This document shows positions 1 through 8,724 of a DNA stretch of 64,000 bases, one piece after another; the first letter of the stretch is position 1, and each line of letters starts with the position of its first letter. Source of the stretch: Cryptomeria japonica. Taxonomy: Eukaryota; Streptophyta; Pinopsida; Cupressales; Cupressaceae. The notes beneath the pieces were generated by a model. The model was given only the letters and a program-made list of their open reading frames with translations, was not told where the DNA came from and made no database searches. The position numbers were made by a program, and so were the translations under genes. Location of the stretch: positions 187,125,233 to 187,189,232 of the forward strand of contig NC_081415.1 in NCBI RefSeq assembly GCF_030272615.1, read 5' to 3'.

Positions 1-2049
1 GAGAGGGGACTTGCTATTTTATTCATGCTGAAGGAGAGAAGACACCACATGATCATTTGGAACTGCAGGCTACTATACACCATCACATTGCATTTGCCCT
101 TTCACTGACTAGAGAATTTCACGTGGTGAAGGAGGTTTTACACCCAGCAAACTGCATTGTTTTCTAAAAAAAAAACTCAATCCTCTCTCATGGCACGCAA
201 GAGGAGAACAACATTCTGACTTGCAATGCCTCTACTTTGAAACTTCAATGCTGCCCGAGCATCACGTGGGGTGAGGGGGAATTGCAACAGTTACAATTTG
301 CTGTTGGTTTTCAACTCCATCAGCACTAATTTCCTCCTCTCATCTTGCATTAATTTGGAGTTTTTCTTTTTGAATGCTGAATGTTATATGACTTCTGATA
401 TCATCCCCTTCCATCATGTTACCTGCCATCATTGCAATTGCATAAAAATAATTCATACTATTGCTCCTCCACCATTCTTGCAAAGGAGAGGATTAGCTCC
501 ACACTTTACATACCAGGCATAGGGAAGATGCCAGGAAAAGTCACGGCATTGGCAACACACTTGCCAAATGCATTACTAAAGAATTGTATTTGCAAACTAT
601 TTTTAAATCCTTTTAATTTGCTACAGCAGGGGAAGACATTGGCAAAGTTGTGGAATTTGGCTCTTGCCAGCCATTGCATAAGTTTTTTTTTTTTAAAAAA
701 AACTTGGAACCTCTGATATGCTACTGTTGAACATTCAACATTGAATAATCCAATATCATTAATCACTTCCTCGATTATCTCTAGGGGTTGAAATGCCATA
801 AAATGAAAACATTCTGTCACACAATTAATGTGCGAGCATGAGCCAAGTCGGGCCCCAAAGTGGGTCCGACTAAATTTTTTTTTTGATTTCACGCAACTGA
901 CCTCTGGAATGATTCAGGAACTTTAAACACACCTCTGGAAATGATCGACATCATTTTCGGATCATAAAATTGCATTTTTCAACTTTTAGGCAATTACGCC
1001 ACAATTTTCGCATTTAATCGCGAAGACGTAATTTTCAAACCTATCAAAACACCTTTCTAGAGCTTGCTATCTGACAGGCGTGTACTCTGATATACAAGGA
1101 TGACTTCTACCAAACAGCTTCTCAAGATGAGTCCTGAACAAAGAGATATTAAGTTTTGAAAATGCCCAACTGGCTTTGTCGACACTGCGGACCTGATGAA
1201 GTCAATGTCCTGGCAACACATGACGCCTTTCTCAAAGATATCAAACGACCTCCATAGGCCCTCGAATTTGAAACATAGGTACCTTAAAGTACATATTAAA
1301 TCTTTGAATTCTCAGTTCGATCACCAGGCTGATAGGATGCAAACGGCGCGCTCACCAAAACGGCTACATTAACTGATATAACACTGGAGTGCGGATAACT
1401 GAATTTGATGGTAAAATGAGCTCTTTTGAAAACCGATCAAATGGATTGATAAAGGCTTGAAATTTGAAACGTAGCTCATCATTTATACCAACATTAGCCC
1501 AAAACAAACATTATGGCATGACACTTACTGAGGCAACTTTTACACTTGTGCGAAACAGGGCTCCGACTAGCTGTCGAAACAAGGACTTGCCAAAACATAG
1601 AAACTGCAAATGGATTTGGCTTCAAAAACTGAGCAAATGAATTCATTAAGACTTGAAAATTTGTGAGCTCACTCACATTTGTGCATAGAATTGAATCCAC
1701 TTTGAATTTCTTCATGACAATCAATAGGGTAAAAGATGTAATTGTCCAAAGTAGCCTACTCAATAAAAACTGCATTTGTGCCTAAAATGCACTTCCAGCT
1801 CACCCCTCAAACTGGGTACCTCATAAGCTTATCCAAATTGGACTCTGAAAGTTGCACATCACTAAATAGCCCAAATGAAAGGCGTGGGACATGAATCCCG
1901 AGCCTTATCCTCTGAAAATCAACTGGCTCCATTTTACCCCCTTGCTAACTAGGCCATTCAAACTAACTCATTCGGGTACTTTTCTGACATGCAGGGCAAA
2001 ATTTTGAAATGGGCCTCTAAACTTGATTCAATTTTAATTAGTCCCAACA
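1..2049 (+). repeat. 3' portion of a long LTR (outer element, left copy)
   Basis: This stretch is repeated at 28865-30916 in the same orientation with scattered mismatches; I estimate about 95% identity by eye. The similarity stops sharply after the shared end TCCCAACA at 2049 and 30916. Here the next bases look like a tRNA-Arg primer site, while after 30916 satellite DNA starts. That is the pattern of a 5' LTR and a 3' LTR of one + strand element. The left end is cut off by the window, so the LTR start is not seen. The short ORFs inside are not coding. Membership of both copies in one element is inferred, not proven. Confidence 0.7.
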
Positions 2050-2050
2050 G

Positions 2051-2069
2051 TGGCTCTAACTGGGGATGG
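2051..2069 (+). other. Candidate primer-binding site, tRNA-Arg-like
   Basis: One base after the LTR end the sequence reads TGGCTCTAACTGGGGATGG. Plant tRNA-Arg(ACG) predicts TGGCGACTCCACTGGGGA, the type used by many Tat/Ogre elements. The match needs a 2-base gap and one or two substitutions, so it is a decayed or variant site. Its position directly behind the LTR end supports the + orientation of the LTR. Confidence 0.5.
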
Positions 2070-2368
2070 TTGATTGCGAGATCAACACAAGAATCCAGAT
2101 ATCTTTGGTTAAGCAGACCACCCAAAAACGTATCATTCTTCCCTCAATTCTTCTCTTCTCCTTTCAAAAAAAAGGGCTTCCTTATTCTACCCAAACAACA
2201 GGGCACCTTATTGAAAACCACACAACTGAAAACAAAGCAACTGTGCAAAATATACAACTTATAAATGGCCCAAGGCCATCAAAACTGAAATCAATTCTTA
2301 CCTCTGTCGAAAACATGATTCTCTTTTCCACAAACCAGAGGTATGTTGAGATCATCATTCCAATCTGC
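2070..2368. other. Internal leader of outer element, no gene seen
   Basis: A/C-rich DNA between the candidate primer site and the minus-strand acidic ORF. Overlapping short ORFs exist in several frames, none with recognisable motifs. I see nothing supportable. Confidence 0.4.
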
Positions 2369-3844
2369 CTAATCAAAAACACTTCCACTTCTAATCATCT
2401 GGTCATATAAAGCATAATCATCAACATGTTTATAATCATGATATCTCTGGAAATCAAACACATGCTGAGAGGATTGGTCACTAGGTGACATAAGAGTGCC
2501 ATACTCTTTACCATTCTTTCCCAGCTGAAATAAAAAGTAGTCTAACTCATTCTGAAAGTTGAAAACATTAGGCACATCTATATTACTAGTTTGCTCAAAT
2601 GATGAAAACTCCTCCACAATGATGGCTTGCAAACTAGAGAGGAAAACTTCCTCATAACATGACTGCACTTCAACTTGCTGATCACAAAAACTATCAGCAT
2701 TTTGCACACATGAAAGTACATGATTTTTAGTTGCCAATGGTTCATTTCCTCCTTGCAAATCTGAGAAAAACACCCCAGATCTGTCATGTCTTCTAAAAGG
2801 TAGATCCTCATAATGCATATCAAAGCTAGAATTCATATCAACATATGAACCTTCATTATCATACCTATCAACTATATATGCGTTATCATTTTGTCTATCA
2901 AACATAGGAAAAGAATCAACATCATATGTATCATTTTTTACACCCTCAAAAACATCATCAGAATCAAAACATATATTGAGTGGGTATGAAATATTGGGCA
3001 CATTTTTGAATCCATGTCTCTGAAAATCAGCAGCTAAGAGTTCTGAAATTTGCTCACTACTTAGTGAACCTCCTTCATTTTCATTTTCCTTGGCTTCATC
3101 CTCTGAGCTGTAAGCATTGCCCCAATCTAATAAAGGTATTGGATCTGTAGTGCTCATGTCTCTATGCACATTTATTTCATCATCACAACAACTTGCATCT
3201 GCATCATATCCTTTATCACGCTGCCCATAATGTGTTGATACATGTTGCAACATAGTTTCATAACTAGGGTTGCAAACATCTTGTGGATTGAAATCAACAA
3301 CAAGGTGATCTACATCATTAGCATCTGAAACCTCAACGGGCTCATAATTAGCTGAACAATCACTGTTCTCACAAATTTCTTCTCGCTCTGAATACACATC
3401 TGAACTTTCATGCTGAGAATAATCACATTCAGCATCATAGGAGGTACATCCACTTAGGGGCTCATCTCCTTCATTATTTTTAATCTTGTGTATATTTTTA
3501 GATTGGTTACTTTCAATCATATCTATCCATTCTTTAATAGATTCAACACATTCTTCTTTGAAGGTAGTAGACCAATTAACTGAGTTAGGCTCATAAAGCT
3601 CTAAGAATATCTCAATTAAAACAGGCTCAGGGGGTCTATTATCAGTTGAAAGCTCATTCAATGCAACTAAAAATCTTTCATAGAAGACATATGATGATTC
3701 TCCTTTACTTCTTAGCCCTACTTTCCCTTTTAACAACCAGACAAATCTCTCTTAGATCATTTGAAGACATTTTTCAATTTCTATATTGATCTCTTTCAAA
3801 TTTGACAAAGGATTCACGGATCTAGGAACTACATCTGGATCCAT
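2369..3844 (-). pseudogene. Acidic protein of unknown function, one in-frame stop
   Basis: The minus strand stays open for 455 codons from 3736 to 2369. The same frame extends upstream to an ATG at 3844 (MDPDVV...), interrupted only by TAA at 3752-3754, so the ancestral protein was about 491 residues. The first 100 residues are mixed and mildly basic. The rest is very rich in Asp, Glu, Ser, Asn and Tyr, with no membrane segment, zinc finger or catalytic motif that I recognise. It lies antisense to the flanking + strand LTR, or in sense if the minus LTR candidate at 4625-5788 is real. It could be an extra (antisense or pre-gag) ORF of a Tat-type retrotransposon. The long open frame makes it likely to have been coding; function unknown. 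Confidence 0.5.
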
Positions 3845-4599
3845 CAGGTTTTATAACAGTCACTGAACCATTTTTTTTGACCATGCATCTTATTGTGTCA
3901 TAAATTCATTCCAAAACATATGCAGTCACTAATTTTTGGAAGCATACACACTTCTCACCATATTTCTGACTAAAAACTTATTTCAATGAAGTATGTAAAT
4001 TGTAAATTTCTTTTCCTTTTAATGGTGACTTTTTCACCTCATAAGGAACACATAATTTCACAAAAAACCTTGAGGAATACCTGGTAAAATCAATGTTGCT
4101 GCTGTTGCTGCTCTAATATTCGGTAAGATCTCTCTAAGATCTTCTAACATTATACACTAATCTTTGTACAGAGTCGCCACCTCCTTCACAGAGGAAAATA
4201 TCTTCAATGGATTCTTTGGGATCTACAATCATAAAACCCCAAGCAGCTGCTAAATCTTTGATGCAAGTTCACCAAATATTTTAAAACTTTTACCACAATG
4301 AACATTGGTGCAGAGATTTTTTAGAGTCGCCACTCACTGCTGTGAGAATTTATAAAATCATTACAAAACATGAACAGATCTAGACTTACACAAAGATAAA
4401 GAGATATCAGACTTTCAACACTTGGATAGGAATTGACTCTCATGATACAGAGAAGACATTCCTGACTTCATACAACACTACCAAGCACATAACTACAGAT
4501 CTAAAAATGCTTTTTGATTTATAATACTTTTATGACTCTTTCCTCAAATAGATATGGCACAACTCTGGGATTCGATTCAACATGGGTTATTACAACACT
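3845..4599. other. Non-coding stretch with repeated tRNA-Arg-like motifs
   Basis: No open frame of interest. The minus-strand motif TGGCGACTCT occurs around 4171-4182 and again around 4322-4332, and a longer related site follows at 4600-4617. These may be decayed duplicates of a primer site region. Confidence 0.35.
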
Positions 4600-4617
4600 T
4601 CCCCAGTAGAGTTGCCA
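4600..4617 (-). other. Candidate primer-binding site on minus strand, tRNA-Arg type
   Basis: Read on the minus strand the site is TGGCAACTCTACTGGGGA, two substitutions away from the complement of plant tRNA-Arg(ACG) (TGGCGACTCCACTGGGGA). It implies a minus-orientation retrotransposon whose 5' LTR lies at higher coordinates and whose internal region, including the acidic ORF, runs towards 2369. Confidence 0.5.
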
Positions 4618-4624
4618 TTTTTGT

Positions 4625-5788
4625 TGTTCACCAAAAGTGATAAACCAAGTATACCTGAAAATCTATCTATGAGATAGCCAATCTCAATCAATGAAACACC
4701 TCAGGGCTTGGACAACATGACAAGGATATGAATCCTTCTACTCTTCAAGCTCTGCAAAACCAAGGCGGGTATACCTTTGATGCATTTAATCAGACCTATT
4801 ACACGCAAGACTGCATCAATCAAAAGCAGATGGATCTCAAAAGGTTCAAAAACTAAGAGATAACTGTAGATGGGCTAGATCCACACTTGCAACTCAACAT
4901 TTTGAATCATGAGATGGAGAGACACTTCCACATAACATAAAATATAAAAAGATATTCTGATTTTGGATTTTTAAATGGTGTTTTGACAACCTTTAAATAT
5001 TACAAGAGACCAGTGCCTTATCCAGGGCACAGAGTCATGCATAAAATTGGAAGAGAAATATCAGATGCAAGTTCTTTTCAACATTAAATTTTCATGTATC
5101 AATGTCTTACATTAATACAATCCTCTACTATATCACAAAACCATACTTATATGTAGATATCCAATATGCATTCAAAATCATTAATGCTGGGTTTTAGGAT
5201 TTAAATCCTTCCTTGAAGAATACCGAAAAGACAACATTATACTCTTAGAGGGATCTAAAAGAGACAACTCAAATTATCCTTGATAATATGAAATTACATG
5301 AATCTGAGTACATTTTGGAGACAATTTCATGGAAACTCACACATGCCTTGCATATGTGTGAACCTGCAAACTGAAACTAAACCTACAGTAAAAACAACAC
5401 TGAAAACATAGACGAACACACTGTCATTTGCATTGATAAAAGGATGCCATCACTGGAACCTGCAATTTTGGATTTCTCTCTTGGAGCAAATCTCTCAAAA
5501 ACTGGAACCCCTACAACTGAGAAGAATTGGGAATAAAAAGGAGAGGGAACCAAATCAAATCTGCAACTGAATTGCCAAGTGTCTCCTCTCTAACTGAATT
5601 TTGTTCCCGTGGAAACTACTTCCAAAATATCCCACATTTGTCAAAATTAACCCCATAATCGGATTTCTCACTCCAAGAGCTTTCCGAAAACATATAACAC
5701 TTTATATTTTGGCCAAAATTTAGACCCTGGGCGAATTAATTCCCCAATGTGCTCAATGATTTAAATTTTTTGAATTTTAATATAGTCA
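4625..5788 (-). repeat. Possible minus-orientation 5' LTR
   Basis: Bounded on the minus strand by TGACTATATT (ending at 5788) and ...GTGAACA (at 4625), a TG...CA pair placed just upstream of the minus-strand primer site. No second copy is in the window, so the limits are inferred. The interior is A/T-rich and holds no ORF. Confidence 0.35.
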
Positions 5789-6115
5789 TGTCATGCCCAA
5801 CTTTTGGGCACGAACGGAAATTTTTTTTTTTAATATCTAACTAAATATCGACTTACTTGTCTAAAATAATGCATCTTGGTTTGGTCTTAACTATATTAGG
5901 TGTCAATCAGGTAATTAAGTTCAATTTAGTAACTAGGTTTACTAAGTTATCAACGAGCTAATATTTCCCCAAAAAGGGTAATCACTAAGCTTCATTAATA
6001 AGAAATTAAAATCTTAAATGCAACGATTAATTTCGAATATAAACGTTTTAAAATTTATCTTATCATCCTTAATCCACTAGAATTCCTAATTTAATTAACC
6101 TCGTTATTTAAACAC
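5789..6115 (+). repeat. Start of an LTR-like unit interrupted by the Tat element
   Basis: A new unit seems to start with TGTCATGCCCAAC, a sequence typical of plant LTR starts, followed by an inverted GCCCAACTTTTGGGC-type hairpin. It is cut at 6115 by the insertion of the 17.6-kb element and resumes at 23742. Its far end cannot be fixed. Confidence 0.35.
6111..6115. other. Target site duplication, left copy (AACAC)
   Basis: AACAC directly precedes the 5' LTR and is repeated at 23737-23741 directly after the 3' LTR. A perfect 5-bp duplication is the normal footprint of LTR retrotransposon integration and fixes both element ends. Confidence 0.95.
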
Positions 6116-7554
6116 TGTAGTCACACAAATCTGTCCACTTTAATTAAATGAATATTTCGTATTTATTTGATTAAAAATCCACTAGCCATCAATTAATTAA
6201 ATAAATATTTAATTAATTCATCCCCAAACATTCTTCTATTAATTAAATAAATTACTCAATTTATTTTAATTAATTCATTAAAATCCAATTCCAATCAATT
6301 AAATAAATAAAATCTATTTATTTAATTAAATCCCCTTTTCCTCTTTTAAATAAATTAAATAAAACATTTATTTAAAATCATTACCCCCACCCCACTTGCA
6401 TTTTCTTACAAATGCAACTTGCACACATTTGAAATAAATGATTTTTTATTTTAAATAAAATCCTATTTTCCCTCACCCACCAAATCCACTTGCAAAAATC
6501 TAATCCCCTTCTAGATTCTTCTAACCCCTTCCTAATTAGCCTAATCCATCCCCTAAATAATGTCACATTCATAAGCAAAATGGAGTCACTTTTCAAATGG
6601 CCCAAAGTCTTGGATAACCATTGAAGGTTTTCAACCTTCAACCACCTTCAACCCCAAAGTCTTTGAAAACCATTAAAGGCTTCCAACTTTCAACCACTTA
6701 ATCCACAAAGTCTCCAATAACCATTAATGGTTAACCCAAACCCTCCCACATGGTTAAAACATTTGTTTTGACTCAACCTCTATCCAACCCAAGGGTCTCA
6801 TCAAGCATTTAATGCTTTGACCATGATTATCTCTTAATCATTTGCACAAAGGTTTATCCTTGGATTAACTCCTAATCCAGTGGGTGATCCTAATTTAGGC
6901 TTGACTCTTAGCCTTTAGATAACCATGAGGTCTTCTCAGGCCTTTAATGCCTCCAACCTCTTCTCTCAACCCAATCCTGTGTTGACACTTGTCACTATTT
7001 TATTGGTGCCAATTGTGCACATGGATCCCCAACTTTCAAAGCTTGACCCTTGATTAAACCTTTCAATCCTGGCCATCCATTGCTCCATTTTTCCTATAAA
7101 TAGAGCCCCTTCCTTCATAATCCAGATCCTGAAAACTTGTAAGCATTTAGACTATAGCCATTTTAGAGAGCATTTAGCAATAGCATAACTAAATATTGTC
7201 TTTTTGGTTAAAACACATCATTTTAGCATAAAAATAGCTTTTCATTTCATGTTTAGAGCTATTCTATAAATCTCAATCCTCCATAAGCATCCATAGTGCA
7301 AAAAGCTACTGAGAGCTACACTATTTTGGAACTTGGAGAGGAGAGGAACAAGGGAGAAGGAGCTAATCTCATGCTAAGAGACAGTTGGAGATGTCTCATT
7401 GTTTTACTTCTTTAGTTAGATTCATTAGCATGTGTTTTTAGTATCTCTCTTGGAATGCCTTCATGTTTTAGTTTTTGATTGACTAACTCTAACATCTTGT
7501 GTGTTTTGTGTTCTTTGATCTTAAACTAACATTGTGTCATTTAGGAGGGCATCA
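6116..7554 (+). repeat. 5' LTR, 1439 bp
   Basis: Starts TGTAGTCACAC and ends GGAGGGCATCA. It aligns end to end with 22325-23736, with four substitutions and a 27-bp segment near 7138-7167 missing from the 3' LTR. The first 300 bases are made of AATTAAATAAAT-type A/T blocks. Short repeated words (AAAGTCTTTGAAAACC, CCATTAATGG) fill the U3. A TATA box at 7095 marks the promoter. Confidence 0.95.
7095..7102 (+). promoter_or_regulatory. TATA box of the 5' LTR
   Basis: TATAAATA in the context TTTTTCCTATAAATAGAGCC. The same box is kept in every LTR of the family in the window: 23304, 44279, and on the minus strand about 56219 and 57390. Transcription of the genomic RNA should start about 30 bases downstream. 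Confidence 0.8.
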
Positions 7555-7891
7555 TTTATCACAACTGGCCATTTGACCATAGGGATAAAGAGTGTTTGAA
7601 GTATGTTCATTTTACAGACCTAGAGAAAATTGAGCCGACTTCAGGCTTTGGAATTACACCTTAAAATAAATCTAAAGGCAGGGTCAGAAACAAGTCCAAG
7701 GATTGGGTTAATCTAGACCCATACTCATTTGTGCCTTTGAGGCTACAATCTTGTGTTTGTGTGCTTGCTTTGTTTTCTTGTCAAAGAAAAATCAGAAAAT
7801 CAATTCCAAAAACAAAGTATTCATCCAACATCTGTCAACACAACCAAAAATACCAAAAACAAAGGGCAAACAACACAGAGTCACAACTTTT
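7555..7891 (+). other. Shortened leader without a primer-binding site
   Basis: The relative at 43343 has a tRNA-Trp primer site 2 bases after its LTR and then about 1.7 kb of leader. Here the LTR end is joined directly to sequence matching 46500 of that relative (ATCACAACTGGCCATTTGACC against ATTGCAATTGGCCATTTGACC). Both deletion edges carry ATTT. No tRNA-complementary site is visible in the remaining leader. Confidence 0.7.
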
Positions 7892-8275
7892 ATGACCATT
7901 CTTCACATCTTGCGAAAGAAGAAGTGTCATCAGAATATCACCTTGAAAAGGAGACCACTAAGCTCAAAGGCTTTGATCAAAAGGAGGAAATTTTTCTATC
8001 TCAATAGACAAATCTTTGTCTCACATAGAGTCTTTCTACATCGCATGCGTCTCTATCTTCAAGGTAAAACAAACGAGTTTGATTCCGAATCATTGAACCG
8101 CAGAGCTTTTATGCAATATAGAGCTCTGAGTTATCACAAAAATCAAGGAGGAAAGATTAATCCCAACTTCTTCCCAAACATCTGTATCACCTACAACACG
8201 GCTCGAGAAGTGCCACCAACACCTGAAAGGGAAGAAGAAGAGTTTGTCCCATTTGTGACACAAAGTTTTTATTGA
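7892..8275 (+). CDS. Pre-gag ORF, basic 127-aa protein of unknown function
   Basis: The open frame runs from the ATG at 7892 (MTILHILRKKK) to TGA at 8273-8275. The frame is also open upstream to 7751, but the diverged relative at 46839-47222 has an ORF of exactly the same 127 codons from the corresponding ATG to the corresponding stop. The proteins align without gaps. In the last 21 codons I count 9 synonymous and 2 non-synonymous changes, so this frame has been under purifying selection. The N-terminal half is strongly basic (KRR motifs); the C-terminal part is acidic with PPTPERE and ends PFVTQSFY. An extra ORF before gag is a known trait of Ogre elements; I do not recognise this one. A second overlapping frame (7753-8007) is less conserved and probably not coding. 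Confidence 0.65.
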   Translation: MTILHILRKKKCHQNITLKRRPLSSKALIKRRKFFYLNRQIFVSHRVFLHRMRLYLQGKTNEFDSESLNRRAFMQYRALSYHKNQGGKINPNFFPNICITYNTAREVPPTPEREEEEFVPFVTQSFY

Positions 8276-8724
8276 AAGTTGAAAAAACAAAACATCCAGC
8301 ATCTTATTCATACATCATCATTCCATCATCAATCCATCCCAACTCTCAAAACATTAAGAGGTTCTTGTCCCAAGATTCTTTTTTAGATATTGCTTGAAAT
8401 CAAACACATCACATCACTTTTTTTAGATTGTTTCTATATCTAGGATAAGCTCATCCTAAGAGACACATCTACGCAGGTTAAAACTAGTTCATGAGTGAAT
8501 CCTCTCATTGCTAGGTAGTTAAATCTGTAACACATCTCAGATTTCTCTGCACCTTATCACATCAAAACTTATCAAAACAAGCAAGCAATTCAAAGAAGGA
8601 ATTTCGGTTACATCCACCTTAAAGTGCTAGAGATCCACATACAAATCACCAATCATCAATCTTTCATTTCATCACCAACTCATCATCATCTTCAATCAAC
8701 TTCAAAACCAAACTTGTAAACAAA
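8276..8724 (+). other. Spacer between pre-gag ORF and gag
   Basis: C/A-rich untranslated stretch. Homology to the relative at 47223-47410 continues in its first part (up to about 8490) and then ends because the relative is truncated. No further feature seen. Confidence 0.5.

Noticed and set aside
506-892. 128-codon minus-strand ORF and its copy near 29370-29687
   Set aside because: Inside an LTR, not kept at the same length in the two copies, no motif.
6381-6641. 86-codon minus-strand ORF in the LTRs (also 22590-22850)
   Set aside because: Identical because the LTRs are near-identical; broken in the diverged LTRs at 43.3 and 57 kb.
7566-7584. TGGCCATTTGACCATAGGG as the primer site of the young element
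   Set aside because: It does not match a plant tRNA end that I know, lies 11 bases away from the LTR, and the same sequence is deep in the leader of the relative, far from its true primer site.
7753-8007. Alternative frame overlapping the pre-gag ORF
   Set aside because: Less conserved in the diverged copy than the 127-codon frame.
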